Shown: piece after piece, positions 39,901 to 48,900 of the stretch | Layout of the letters: every line of letters starts with the position of its first letter | How positions within the stretch are numbered: the first letter of the stretch is position 1 | Assembly (NCBI RefSeq): GCF_030463565.1 | Contig: NC_134662.1 | Span: 3,410,001 to 3,474,000 of the forward strand | Direction of reading: 5' to 3' | DNA length: 64,000 nucleotides | Source: Pelecanus crispus | Taxonomy: Eukaryota > Chordata > Aves > Pelecaniformes > Pelecanidae | Notes under the pieces: model-generated | Databases searched by the model: none | What the model saw: the letters and a program-made list of their open reading frames with translations, nothing else | What the model was told of the DNA's origin: nothing | Translations under genes and position numbers: made by a program

Positions 39901-42900
39901 ATGTTTTGGAGGTAGGATGCAGGAGTCAATTCTACTCTCTTTGCAAAGTCCTGGTCAGAAATACAGAAAGAGGTTTTGCAGAAACATTACACTCTAAGCC
40001 TAACTGTATAAACAAATATTTGGGAAAAAGAATCTTCCTTTCTGAAGAGACATTAACTCTTGCAAGCTAACTCTTCAGCTACTCCTTAGGATGCAGGAGC
40101 TAAATGAAGCACCAGGCATTTTCCTCAGCCTCCCCTGTCCCCTGCTTCCCCCAGGTGCCTGAAGCTTTACCAGAGGCTCAAGGAAAGCCATGTTTTCCCA
40201 GCTAAGAAGGCTTTCTGTGCTGTTACAGGACCCTGCTTACCATGTCCTTCATGGGTTCTAGAGGCTCCTAGAACTTTGAGCCTGACAGAGTCACCCAGGG
40301 ATCCACTCAACAGCGAGGAGATGTCCGCAAAGGTGCAAAGGGGCCCGTCACTCTCGCTACGTTTTCTCACTTCCACATTTCCTGCTTTAGTTAACAGCAA
40401 ACTGAGGTCAACAGGCTTATGCCCCTTTGGGCATGTCTAACACCAAGTCAGTTATGTCAGTCAGACATGAGACATGTTCTTAAGAAGTGCTCAGGGTGTT
40501 AAAAAGTGCCGGCCTTGAAGGTCCCAGGCACCCGGCCAGCCAGGTGGTGTTGATGACCCAGCCACAGAACAGGGAAGCGTAACAGCACCCAGAGCACTGT
40601 CTATAAAATCAAGCTGTGACAAGTCCTAAAAGGGGGAACGTGGACGGGAGCTGCTACTGGACAGCGAGAGCCGTGACCCCGGGTGGCCAGGGACGCCTCC
40701 GCCGTCGTCCGCTTCCCCCAAGGACCGAGCGACTCGTCTCCTTTCACGTGATTTTCCAGTCTAAATTCAGGCTGTTATATTGATACAGCAAACCGTGTAT
40801 TAAAACCTGACCCATCTGCAGGGGGTCCAGGTGATTAGAAATCATAAGTTGTATTATAAATTCTGTATTACGCTACTTATGGATTGCACTATAGTGATTC
40901 TGCTGGTAGAAATCCTGTGCCATTCTAATCATCAATTCTGTGCTATATTAATCATAAAATTCTGTTAAGAAAATAAAGCTTTAAGTGTAACTATGACTTG
41001 GTGCCGTCATCATTCTGCCAAGGATCCCTAAAAGAACCTGCATGTCCCCTCAGCGTTGGGTGCCACCACCCTCCTCCCACTGTCTCCAGGAGGGTTTCCA
41101 GCTCCCTGTAAGCAGAACCCAGCCTAGTTCCACTTGCAAGAGACTCAGTCAAAAAAAAAAAAAAAAAAAAAAATTCTGTGCCTGATCCTCCCTACAAACC
41201 ACACATTGACTCTAGGATTTACAGTCCCTTCAGATCCTAAACATTACTCCAGACACCAGCAGTCTAAAGCCTTGAGCAAGAAAAGGCTGTCAGTTTGCAG
41301 AAGAGAGGGGTCTCTAGATTCAGCTTAGCATTAGGAATCACATCAAATACTTCAGCAGGGGAAGCATGGAGTCAGCGGGCAGCTTATCTACAAGCCTGCA
41401 GAAGCAGAGTCAAAACTCGGCTGCCAGTGAGGCGAGTTAGGCTGAGGTTGTTATTGCCTCCTTGCCCTTTAGAAAAGCCACCCATCTGTCGACACACTGC
41501 ACGCTTCTCCACGCACCCTGCGAGAGGGCTGCTCCTGTCCCCGCCATTCCCCCGCCGTTCAGTTTGGCATCTCACTCCCCAGAATCCCTCCGCTTTCCCT
41601 ACCACGGGCGCTGCTAGGAAACCCATCCAGGAGAGCATGGCTGACACTCGTGGAGGAACTGCCCTGTGCCCAATCCTGGAACACAAGGCCAAAAATTTCC
41701 ACTTGATTCTACCTGCTCGGTCTCCTCTGACCCATTCCAAAAGCCTGTTCAAATGCCTCCCTGCTCTTCCCATGAAAATATTAGCTTTAAGACAAACACT
41801 GCCATTAACATGCAAATGTATCCGTGATTAACATAAATAGAAAAACTGCCTCATGAATAATATTAGGAGGCTGGAACAGTATCAACTACCAGCAGTCAGG
41901 TTGCTGAGACATGAATAGTCAGGCACTAACAAAACCATTTTGTAACGGTGCTCGTGTTCCTAGCAGGCCTGTAAGATCCTCCTGTGCCTCCCGCGAATTC
42001 ATCGGTTCTCAGCACCTGCGCGGGACAGTCCGAGCCAGCTCCTGGGCTCTGCAGCCCAATTCACACCCTCCTGCCCCTGGCAGGCCTTTTCTACCTTCCT
42101 CGCTCCCTGGGAGCAGAGGCAGCTGCTCAGCTCCATGTCAGGCTGCAAGGGATTGCAAGAGGAGCTGCTGGGCTTTACCAGCAGCACTGGCTTCTCACAC
42201 AACCGCTTCTCCCCGTTTAGGGGAAGAAAGGGAAAAAGCAGATGGAAGCCGCATGCGAGCGGTCAATTGGATCTCGCTGCAGATCAGGGAGCACGGGGAG
42301 ACAAAACTGAATCTGCTGTTACAACTGCCCCAGACAGATGATGGCTTCTGTACGGCGCAGGAGCGAGCGCACAGCTATCCCGATTTGCCAAAGCCTTCCC
42401 CTGCTCCGGGGCTGTGAGGCCCTGGCCGGTTCCCGTGACCGCGCTTCAGGCCGCTGCGGCTCCCGGGTCAGGCCTGGCACCCTCCGGGCCTGCCGACGCT
42501 CTCGGGAGCGGCGGCTCCTTGCCAGCTCGGCCTTCTCGCGCGGAGCGTAAGCCAACGCGGCCAGGCCTGGTAAGATGGGAGGGGAAGGCTGGGGTCAGGG
42601 TCGGCTGGACTGCGGGCCTCGTTCCTTCGCTGCGTGCTAAACCCGCGCCCCACGCATCCTTGCGGAGGAATGACTCCTTTGGAGAGGTACGTTGCCTATT
42701 CCCAAACCAGGCTGAGGGTCTACACGTAAGCCCACGCCCCCAGGAAAGGAACCCCAACCTTTCGCTTTGTACAGAGCAGGGCGGGGGGGCAGAGGAAACT
42801 GGAGGTGCGTGGAAATGACTGTACAACAGCCACCAGAAGAACCTACACATCTCGGCGCCCTTTTCTGGACAGAACAGAGCGCCAACAACCCCTGACCGAC

Positions 42901-44678
42901 ACCTGCATCCGCTCAAAATGTCAAAACCAAAGGGCTGTATTTATTCTGCTGCAGGAATCCTGCATTTAGCAGCAAGTTAATGTCACGCAGATCCGGCTAA
43001 TACCAGTGCTGCCCCCTCTAATTTCCATACCTAAGTGGCAGATCCCTAGAATCTGTCTCCTGCCGGGAACCTGACCTCAGACCACACGGTCTATATTTAA
43101 TAAGTCAACTGAAATGAAACGTGAGGTTGCCTCTTGCCTCGGGCCCATTCTCCTCCTCACCGGGTTTGAAACCTGGCAGCTCGCTTGTCAGATGGCAGCG
43201 GGTTTGGGCTCAGCCCCTTGCACACGCAGACACACAAGCACATGGCGTTTTGGGCCTGGAGTCCCCACCAGACACACTAAAGCCAAATTCGAGCCAGCCC
43301 AGCTCCCACAGGCTTCAACGAGGAAGTATTTTCGTTTTGCGCTGGGGTGAGATTGGGCCTTTTGTTTGAAAATAAACTTATTTTTCTGCTGTTCCTTTCC
43401 CTCTCTGTTCCGTCTAGAACGGCTCGAGCCGCCGTGGCACTCGCAGTTTTTCTTACCTTTCCTCCTAAATCTGAAACCGGAGGCATCAGGACCGAAGGCA
43501 GCCCACGCTCCCTCCGGCGCGCACCAACGCGCGACCCCGTCGCGAATCGTTTTAGGGCGCAGAGGCCCAGGCCAAGCACGGCCAGCCCGCACGGTACTCG
43601 CTGCGGGCTCCCTACGGGCTCGCTCTACGTGCGCCAGGGAGCGGTGCCGCGATCGCTCTCGGATCCCACGGCAAGCGGGCTCCGTGACCTCCCGCTGACG
43701 GCGGGAGCCGTGATGCTCGCAAGATCCCGCTCACCTGCCCGGGGTGGGCTGGAGCCGCGGCACAGAAGGCAGCTGCCGTCCTGGACGCCACGGCTTTTCC
43801 ACATCCAGCTTTCAAAGGCGCCCGTAAGCGCAGCCGAAGAAGCCTCCTCAAACTTTTTAGCACCCGCCGAAGGTCTCTCAGCGAAGAAAGCCCCCTCACC
43901 TAGCCCAGCCTACATGGGGAAGGCCCCTCGCCCATCCCAAACGCCGCTGGCAGCGCCAGATCCGCGGCCGATATTCTTTGTTCCGCGGGTTTTAAAACCG
44001 TAGCGCTGCATTCCTGCCGGGGAGGAGGTGGGAGAGCGCCCGGAGGCCGGCTGCCCGCTCGCTCGCCGCGGGCTCCGGTCTCGCCCCCCGCCGCCGCAGC
44101 CACCGGCCGCCCCGCTGCGCACCGGCGCCTTTGTCACAGCCCCGCGCACCGGGGCCAGGCCCGGGCCAGCCGCGGGGCGCCGGAGCGGGGCGGGGGGGGG
44201 GGGGGGCTGCGGGGACGCCGACCCCCCGCCCGCGGCGCCGGGATTGCAGCCCCTGCCCCGGGCAGCGGAGCGGGGGCGGCCGGAGGGGCAGCGCGACCCC
44301 CGGCACGGCGCGCCGGAGCCGCGCACGGAGCGGGCGGGGGGCGGCGGGACCCGCCGCCCTTTGTGCGCGCCCCGGGCCGCGCGGGGCCGGCTCACCCTTG
44401 TGCATGCCGGTGTAGCGGTCCTTGAGCACGGTGAGCTCGTAGATCTTGCCGAACTGCTCGAAGAGCGGCTTGAGGTCCTTCTCCTCCAGGTTGCGCGGGA
44501 TCTGCCCCACGAAGAGCTTGATGGCATCCAGGTCCTTCATGCTGTCGGGCTGCGCGGGGGGCTCCGCGCCGCCGCTGCTGCTCATGGGGGAGGCTCGGCG
44601 CGGCGGGCGCGGCGGCTGCGGCGCTGGCGGGAGCGGCGGCGGCTGCCTCCTCGCCTCGCCCTCGGTGAGTCTGGCCAT
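3850..44678 (-). CDS. CELF5: CELF5, CUGBP Elav-like family member 5 (12 coding exons)
   Basis: CELF proteins bind UG-rich RNA and control alternative splicing, mRNA decay and translation in nucleus and cytoplasm; CELF5 is brain-enriched in mammals (family knowledge). Joining twelve exons with GT/AG borders gives 1473 nt, 490 residues, close to the human protein at about 485. RRM1 is about residues 50-130 (RNP2 LFVGQI at 55-60, RNP1 KGCAFLTY at 94-101), RRM2 about 140-222 (KLFVGML at 142, KGCAFVKF at 181-188), a divergent linker about 223-400, and RRM3 about 404-490 (NLFIYHLP at 406, KCFGFVSF at 446-453), ending [10 protein letters not shown]. The N terminus [12 protein letters not shown] and the linker text LHSPPLLGT point to CELF5 rather than CELF3, 4 or 6. 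The start ATG has G at -3 and +4. Upstream the frame stays open, so the start rests on homology. No frameshift or lost RNP residue was seen. Confidence 0.96.
4091..4234 (-). CDS. CELF5: CELF5 coding exon 11
   Basis: 144 nt, phase 1/1, residues 401-448, most of RRM3: [18 protein letters not shown], then [16 protein letters not shown] and ATNQSKCF. Acceptor CCTGCAG, donor GTGAGT. The sequence is almost invariant in the CELF family. Confidence 0.96.
4235..5316 (-). other. CELF5 intron 10
   Basis: 1082 bp. Nothing recognisable beyond the splice sites. Introns 11 (3978-4090), 9 (5392-5478) and 8 (5542-5761) are also short, so exons 8-12 form a compact cluster. Confidence 0.8.
5317..5391 (-). CDS. 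CELF5: CELF5 coding exon 10
   Basis: 75 nt, phase 1/1, residues 376-400, from [16 protein letters not shown] to the short poly-glutamine LQQQQRE. Acceptor AATACAG, donor GTGAGG. Compared with human CELF5 as I recall it, a few residues differ or are absent between VYPT and IPQPPP. Confidence 0.92.
5479..5541 (-). CDS. CELF5: CELF5 coding exon 9
   Basis: 63 nt, phase 1/1, residues 355-375 ([21 protein letters not shown]). Acceptor TCTGCAG, donor GTACCA, weak. Short symmetric exon with a non-consensus donor: a good candidate for regulated skipping. Confidence 0.92.
5762..5908 (-). CDS. CELF5: CELF5 coding exon 8
   Basis: 147 nt, phase 1/1, residues 306-354 of the linker ([19 protein letters not shown] onward to NGLVPYS). 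Acceptor CTCTACAG, donor GTACGG, which is weak at +4 to +6. Confidence 0.94.
5909..6585 (-). other. CELF5 intron 7
   Basis: 677 bp without recognised exon, repeat or RNA gene. Confidence 0.8.
6586..6730 (-). CDS. CELF5: CELF5 coding exon 7
   Basis: 145 nt, residues 258-305, [20 protein letters not shown] and following linker to IAPTS. Acceptor CCTTGCAG, donor GTGAGG. It changes the reading phase from 0 to 1, so it cannot be skipped alone in frame. Confidence 0.95.
6760..7350. promoter_or_regulatory. CpG-dense block inside CELF5 intron 6
   Basis: About 0.6 kb of high G+C with frequent CpG, starting some 30 bp upstream (in the transcript) of exon 7. It could be an orphan CpG island, an intragenic promoter or simply GC-rich intron. 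No start codon with a recognisable protein was found. Confidence 0.4.
8350..8710. promoter_or_regulatory. Second CpG-dense block in intron 6
   Basis: About 0.35 kb with many CpG and GGCGGG-like motifs, flanked by ordinary intron. The function is unknown. Confidence 0.3.
11950..11966 (-). promoter_or_regulatory. UG repeat next to the exon 6 donor
   Basis: The transcript reads GTGAGTATCGCGCGTGTGTG across the exon 6 donor. The UG run starts within about ten bases of the 5' splice site, a place where CELF proteins or TDP-43 can block or favour splicing (family knowledge). Binding is inferred. Confidence 0.5.
11975..12121 (-). CDS. CELF5: CELF5 coding exon 6
   Basis: 147 nt, exactly 49 codons in phase 0/0, residues 209-257. 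Encodes the last strand of RRM2 ([19 protein letters not shown]) and the start of the linker ([10 protein letters not shown]-like, then SPYSAYAQA). Donor GTGAGT is followed after ten bases by a short UG repeat in the transcript (see findings). Skipping would keep the frame. Confidence 0.95.
12122..13104 (-). other. CELF5 intron 5
   Basis: 983 bp. Contains a CA-rich tract near 12893-12910, which is UG-rich in the transcript (UUGUGUGUAUGUGUGUCUG), about 200 nt after exon 5. Otherwise nothing was recognised. Confidence 0.8.
13105..13184 (-). CDS. CELF5: CELF5 coding exon 5
   Basis: 80 nt, residues 182-208, RNP1 of RRM2 (GCAFVKF) through LHGSQTMP. Acceptor TTTCCAG, donor GTGAGT. Confidence 0.96.
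13185..13797 (-). other. CELF5 intron 4
   Basis: 613 bp. Around 13493-13520 the plus strand reads like the inverted 3' tail of a CR1 LINE (TCATAGAGTCATAGAATCAT); otherwise empty. Confidence 0.75.
13491..13560 (-). mobile_element. Possible CR1 LINE 3' tail fragment
   Basis: A short run, read on the minus strand as ATGATTCTATGACTCTATGA, resembles the CR1 terminal repeat. The adjoining bases no longer align clearly, so this is a remnant at best. Confidence 0.35.
13798..13926 (-). CDS. CELF5: CELF5 coding exon 4
   Basis: 129 nt, phase 1 at both ends. Encodes the first part of RRM2, residues 139-181, with RNP2 LFVGML and the motif [12 protein letters not shown]. Acceptor CCCCTAG, donor GTGAAC. 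Confidence 0.96.
13927..21491 (-). other. CELF5 intron 3
   Basis: 7.6 kb. Holds one RFX-type palindrome (17996-18009), several CpG-bearing patches around 15.2-15.7 kb, and no recognised exon, RNA gene or mobile element. Confidence 0.75.
17996..18009. promoter_or_regulatory. RFX X-box palindrome 1
   Basis: GTTCCCATGGAAAC, matching the inverted-repeat X-box bound by RFX dimers (GTTNCCATGGNAAC). Confidence 0.6.
21492..21540 (-). CDS. CELF5: CELF5 coding exon 3
   Basis: 49 nt, the usual CELF length for this exon. It encodes [16 protein letters not shown], residues 123-138, the end of RRM1 and the RRM1-RRM2 spacer. Acceptor TTGCAG; donor GTAGTT is weak (no G at +5 in the usual place). It is isolated by introns of 14.8 kb and 7.6 kb. 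Confidence 0.95.
24020..24033. promoter_or_regulatory. RFX X-box palindrome 2
   Basis: GTTGCCATGGAAAC, an excellent match to the RFX dimer site. It starts 46 bp from an identical copy. Confidence 0.65.
24066..24079. promoter_or_regulatory. RFX X-box palindrome 3
   Basis: GTTGCCATGGAAAC again, identical to the copy at 24020 and in a GC-rich, CpG-bearing setting, which suggests an intronic enhancer or minor promoter. Confidence 0.65.
24853..24933. repeat. 25-bp tandem repeat, 3.2 copies
   Basis: Units start at 24853, 24878, 24903 and (partial) 24928. The first and third units are identical (GGACACCCAGAGCCTTCCAC plus ACAAA-type ending); the second differs at three positions. Confidence 0.9.
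28265..28890 (+). mobile_element. CR1 LINE, 3' part
   Basis: The plus strand follows the CR1 reverse-transcriptase end and 3' UTR: GAGCCAACAACGTGCGCC, GGTGAGACCTCACC, AGCCTGGAGAGGAG, GCCCAGAGAGGCGGTGGAGG, CCCTTCCAGCCCAAAGCATT, ending in the typical ATTCTATGATTCTATGA. It is 5'-truncated as most CR1 copies are, and antisense to CELF5. Frameshifts and changes make it inactive. Confidence 0.9.
29629..29642. promoter_or_regulatory. RFX X-box palindrome 4
   Basis: GTTCCCATGGCAAC, both half-sites intact, in a CpG-bearing patch of intron 2. Confidence 0.55.
29846..29993 (+). mobile_element. CR1 LINE, 3' end fragment
   Basis: GCCCAGAGCAATTGCGG, CTTGGAGATATTCAAAACTC, GACCCCAGAGGTCTCTTCCGA-like text and a terminal ATTCTGCGATTCTAT match the CR1 3' end. 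About 150 bp, diverged. Confidence 0.85.
31441..31480. repeat. Poly(C) and pyrimidine tract
   Basis: A C run of about eleven to twelve bases (plus strand) followed by T/C-rich sequence. Confidence 0.8.
33792..34294 (+). mobile_element. Solo LTR of an avian endogenous retrovirus, copy 1
   Basis: 503 bp from TGTGCTGGTTTTAGCTGGGA to GGGGTTAAGCCATGACA, with ATTAAA in the 3' third (CTTATTAAACTG). Flanks are CAGCG and CAGGG, a target duplication with one change. Compared with copy 2 (38571) it lacks about 85 bp in the middle. No internal retroviral genes are present, so it is a recombination remnant. The 5-bp duplication suggests a class III (ERVL-like) element; the class is inferred. Confidence 0.85.
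36296..36378 (-). CDS. CELF5: CELF5 coding exon 2
   Basis: 83 nt, the size typical of this CELF exon. It completes RRM1 from RNP1 (GCAFLTY) to KTLPG, residues 95-122. Acceptor CTGCAG, donor GTAAGT-like (GTAAGTCC). Confidence 0.96.
36869..36888. repeat. Poly(A) tract
   Basis: Twenty consecutive A on the plus strand. There is no recognised retrotransposon upstream of it. Confidence 0.9.
38571..39158 (+). mobile_element. Solo LTR of the same avian ERV family, copy 2
   Basis: 588 bp, nearly identical to copy 1 over shared parts but with the middle segment (about 38713-38810) kept. It is flanked by a perfect 5-bp direct repeat, CAGGC, at 38566-38570 and 39159-39163. No gag, pol or env lies beside it. 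It is in CELF5 intron 1, antisense to the gene. Confidence 0.9.
40476..41065 (+). mobile_element. Possible LTR of another retroelement
   Basis: A region with LTR-like order on the plus strand: TATA-like CTATAAAATC at 40601, AATAAA at 40972-40977, then TTGGTGCCGTCATCATTCTG. It starts with a TG and ends with a CA, but no clear target duplication was found, and the boundaries are guesses. It could also be ordinary intron. Confidence 0.3.
41151..41173. repeat. Poly(A) tract
   Basis: Twenty-three consecutive A on the plus strand. Confidence 0.9.
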
Positions 44679-44840
44679 GCCCCGCGCCCGGCGCGGTGCG
44701 GGCGGGCGGGGGCGGCAGCGCGGCTGGAACGGCCCCGCCGCCAGCGCCGCCGCCGCGGCGCCACAAAGAGCCGCTGCGCAGCGCCCCCTGCCGGCCCGCC
44801 GCTGCCGGCGCGGGGCAAGGCGGGGCGCGGGGCCCAGGGC
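43420..44840 (-). promoter_or_regulatory. CpG-island promoter of CELF5
   Basis: Dense CpG and very high G+C cover the 5' part of intron 1, exon 1 and about 160 bp upstream of the start codon. No TATA box is evident. Transcription start sites probably lie between 44680 and 44850 (inferred). A run of G at about 44198-44210 is inside the island. Confidence 0.75.
44396..44678 (-). CDS. CELF5: CELF5 coding exon 1
   Basis: 283 nt, residues 1-94 plus one base. It encodes the variable Pro/Arg-rich N terminus and the first half of RRM1 including RNP2 (LFVGQI). The exon ends in a CACAAGG|GTGAGC donor. It lies wholly inside the CpG island. The proline-rich stretch at residues 13-27 is longer than I would expect in mammals and matches the local GC bias. 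Confidence 0.95.
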
Positions 44841-45980
44841 GGGGCGGGGGGGGCACAAGAGGGGGGTGCGGGGACGGGGGGGGCCGGGAGAGGGGTGCGG
44901 GGACGGGGGGGGGGGCCGGGAGAGGGGTGCGGGGACGGGAGGAGGAACTGGGGGGGGGGCAAGAGGGGGGTGCGGGGACGGGGGGGGGACACAAGAGGGG
45001 GGTGCGGGGACGGGCCCAAAAGAGGGGCACAGGGACAGGAGGCCAAGAGAGGGGTGTGGGGAGGGAGGGGGGGACCTGGGGTGGGGGGGGGCAAGAGAGG
45101 GGTGCGGGGACTGAGGGGGACACAAGAGAGGGGTGCAGGGATGGGGGGGACACAAGAGAGGGGTGCAGGGATGGGGGGGACACAAGAGGGGGGGTGTGAG
45201 GACAAGGAGGGGGTCAAAAGAGGGGCACAGGGACGGGGGGGAGGAACTGGGGGGGGAGGCAAGAGAGGGGTGCGGGGATGGGCCCAAAAGAAGGGCACAG
45301 GGACGGGGGGCAAGAGAAGGGTGCGGGGGGGGGCAAAAGAGAGGCACAGGGAGGGCCATAAGAGAGGGGCACAGGGACCAGGGGGGTGCCCCCAAGAGAG
45401 GAGTGGCAGAACAGGGGAGCCCCAAGAGAGGGGTGCAGGGGCAGGGAGGGGCCCAGAGAGGGGCACGGTGGGTGCCCCAAGAAAGGGGCACAGGGATGGG
45501 GGGGGGCACGCTAAGAGAGGGATGCAGGGATGGGCCCCAAGAGAGGGCACAGGGACCAGGGGGGTGCCCCCCAAGAGGGGTGCAGGGACGGGGGGGGGGG
45601 GGGCCAAGAGGAGCACGGTGGGTGCCCCAAGACAGGGGCACAGGGATGGGGGTCCCCAAGAGAGGGCACAGGGACCGGGGGGGGCCCCCCCAAGAGAGGG
45701 GTGCAGGGATGGGGGGGGCCCCAGAGGAACATGGTGGGTGCCCCAAGACAGGGGCACAGGGATGGGGGTCCCCAAGAGAGGGCACAGGGACCGGGGGGGG
45801 CCCCCCCAAGAGAGGGGTGCAGGGATGGGGGGGGCCCCAGAGGAACATGGTAGGTGCCCCAAGACAGGGGCACAGGGATGGGGGTCCCCAAGAGAGGGCA
45901 CAGGGACTGGGGGGCAGCCCCCCATGAGAGGGGCACAGGGACTGGGGGGGGGGGGGGGGGGGGGCGCCCAAGAGAGGGCC
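44840..45980. repeat. G-rich minisatellite with 116-bp higher-order units
   Basis: About 1.1 kb of tandem G-rich units on the plus strand built from GAGAGGGGTGCAGGGA and GGGGGCACA-like modules. At its right end a higher-order unit repeats every 116 bp: the motif GT(G/A)GGTGCCCCAAGACAGG recurs at 45618, 45734 and 45850. Many runs of five to seventeen G make G-quadruplex structures likely. It starts about 160 bp upstream of the CELF5 ATG. Long open frames on both strands here are by-products of the repeat, with few A/T-rich stop codons. Confidence 0.92.
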
Positions 45981-48900
45981 GCCTTGGCAAGGAGAGCCAC
46001 GAAAGCGCTTGGCACCATGGGCGAGGAGGCAGGGCAGCTTTGCCCACATCCTGAGGGCTGAGGAGGAGACGCAAGGGCTGTCCCTCGGGCAAGAGGAGAG
46101 GCATCTTTTCAGGGCCCAAGTTCTGGAAACGCTGAGGCCCTAGGAGCAAGGGAGAGCTCCAAGCACCCATGAACAGGCCCTGCGTGGTCAGCAGGGGTGG
46201 GAGGTGTTAGTTGTAGGGCCTGGTACTTATCTCAGAAGGACAAATTGTCATCAGCTGTCAGGAAATTAGGCATTAGAGCTTCTTCCAAAATAAAAGCTTG
46301 CTCTTGTACTGCTAACAAAAGACAAGGCAGAGTGCCCTTCCATATCACTATCAGAAATCAGTGTTCGGCCCCTTTGTCTCAGCACCAGGGTCTGGAGGAA
46401 AAGAAATTATTTAAAGCAGAAAATTTTCTAACACAGCCTTCCCTGAAAGTGAAGAAACTGCAACAGGGCAGCGAGCACAGCCATAAGCCCCGGTCCTGGA
46501 GGGGCCTTAGCTGCAATGGGAAGCGATGCACGGCCCCTCGCCTGCAGCCCCGGCCACGTGCCTCTGCCCCAGGCCCTTGCGGGCAAAGCCCCTTTCTTTG
46601 GGGGAGCTCAGCTCCCTCCTAACTGTGGCTCAGCAGAGGCGTTTCCAGCAAGGTCCCATTCAGACTGCGCCAGCTGGTCAGAAGCTGGCCGTGCATCCGC
46701 GTTGAAGCAGCTGTTATCGCTACCCGGGGTCAGATCCGACTCCTCGCGCGAGGATCGGGGATTGCTCTCCCACCAGCTTCTCCAGTCCCGACAGGCGACA
46801 TGAGGCAGCAGGGGATGTTGGTGCTCTGAGCAGCACAGTCCAGGTGGCCTGGGCTGTCTCATCTCTCCGCTCCACCTCTGTTAGCGCCGGGGCGATGCTG
46901 AGGCACAGCACGCCCAAAGCTTGCGCTCGGCAAGGAGCGGCTGCCCTCAGCAGCGCAGCTGCAGGGACGCAGCCCAACCCAGCTCTGCCGCCCACGGCCA
47001 CACACCGCCTGCGTATCCCACGCGGCGTTTTCTCTGCAGCATGCACAGCTCTTGTCGTCATACCATACATTTTAGCCTGTCATCTTGCCCCACCGTCCGT
47101 GAAGATGAATGGACTTCTGCGCCCTCGTGCTGGGAGGAGGGAGGGGGTGTGTTTGCTGGATGGTTTGCAGAGATCGCTTTGGCAGAGCCAGGTGCTCAGC
47201 TCTGCTGAGCATGCCAGGCCTGAGGCTTTACAAAGGACTGCGGTGCAGGCACAACCCGGCCTCTCTTCCCCTTGCTTAGTCTCTCTGCTAGGAGCTTTCT
47301 GCCATCTCCCACAACTCTTGTCCTGGATCCTGCAGATTGATGGAGGCAGCAAGCGGAGGAGGGGACCCCGCTATCCAGCGCGCATACCCAGTGCAACAAC
47401 AGCTCCGTGCTCCCACACGGCAGCCCAGTTCAGCAGACTGCTGTCTTGCCTGCTCCCCAAGTCCCATCCGCCACCCTGCCCTCTCCCCACATCCCAGCTC
47501 ACACAGCTCACCTCCCAGCATGCTGGCTCAAACGCTACCCACATCAGTTATGCTCGATTTTTACCCAGAGATGGAGAGCGCCGACTCCAGGCCCCTACAA
47601 CAGGAGATACTTGCAGCAGCTTTCAATGCTGATATCTGTGCAGGAAAGGTTAGGAAAAGGGGGGTGGATTATTAGGGGAAGAAAATGGGCCCCAATCCTA
47701 GGGAGCAGAGGGAGGAACTGGGAGTACTGTTCACTGTTCATGTATGAGCACCCGCCCGGCTCCCAGACTAAAGTCATGGCAAGAATGACCGATGCCCCTG
47801 CAGAACCAGAGGCACATGCTGGCCCTCAGTAAGAAAGCACTGTGGATTCATTCCTCCTCTCTCCTGTGCTCAGCAGAGAATCTCAACCCTTCTCCAAGCT
47901 ACAGTTCTGTACCCTTCATTCTCCAGCCCTGCCTATTGTCCCCACCTGTGTGTGGAGCTGCCAGACCACTTTTCCAGGGCCAGCAGGTGCAAGAGCCTGG
48001 AATTTGCATCTGGGCTCTTCACTGAAACCAACTCACAAAAGCCCTCAGCTTTTTGCAACCTGGCCTGAACCCAGGGGCCATTGCAAGGTGTCTCAAGACT
48101 CTTGCTGTAGAGCTGCCTTGTGTTTGAGGGTGGTACCACTCCTAAAATTCACCCTAAAAAACCAGAACTCCCCACACCGGTCAAACTTTCCATTTCCATC
48201 TCTTGCAGAGACTGCCAGGGTTCTGCCATCTATTTGGAAGCTACAGATGCATCAGCTGGGAAGCCTGTAACAAGTCAAGCTGTTCTCATTTTTAACAGCT
48301 GCAAACAGATAAGGCAATCTTAAAAACAAGAGACCTTTATGACAACAGCAGCAAACCTCACCTTGGATGAATCATGGCTAAGCAAGTAATGTTTTCATTC
48401 GCCTTTCCTTGCCTAGCCTGCTTTTTCTTGTCAGCTGCTGCAGCACAAGCTGCTCTAGGCTTATGTTACAGCTCGAGGGACCCAGTGCCTCAGGTAGAAA
48501 ATGTCTGTTTAGAAGGAAAGATATATCCAGTATCTTTTGGAGTCCATGAATAGACATATCACCCCAACTGCAGTAGAGAAAAACAGACATGAAAATACTG
48601 CTGGTAAATGGAAAAATAGAACAGCTGTCAATCAGCACCTGGAAAGAGTTTGCAGAGCCAGACACAGAATTATATATCACAGTAACAGGATTAAGTGGTA
48701 GATAAAAGATAGTCATAGCACCAAGAGAGAGTGAAAAAGGGAAGTGACAGGTCACCTTTGCAGGTGAAGAAGAACCATGTTGCATCTGTCACTGGAGAGG
48801 CTGCAAGGGAGAGCTAGAAGGGGCAGGGCAGAGCTCAGATGCACGATTCCCAGAGGGTGAAGGAACAGATTCTGCCCAAACCCGAGACACTGCTTCAGAA

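Larger units (their letters stand above)
36379..44395 (-). other. CELF5 intron 1
   Basis: 8.0 kb. Holds a 20-base poly(A) tract at 36869-36888, solo LTR copy 2, a possible other LTR at 40.48-41.07 kb, a poly(A) tract at 41151-41173, and at its start the CpG island. No additional coding exon was recognised. Confidence 0.75.

Noticed and set aside
40657-40680. Possible REST/NRSE silencer motif (GGACAGCGAG)
   Set aside because: Only the right half resembles the site; the left half is missing.
43992-46061. Two antiparallel open frames of 685 (minus) and 677 (plus) codons over the G-rich array
   Set aside because: They consist of Pro/Ser or Gly/Arg repeats dictated by the minisatellite, exist on both strands at once, and only the CELF5 exon 1 part of the minus frame has protein homology.
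46844-47632. Plus-strand open frame of 262 codons
   Set aside because: No family similarity, no CpG-island start or splice pattern, and overlapping frames on both strands in GC-rich DNA.
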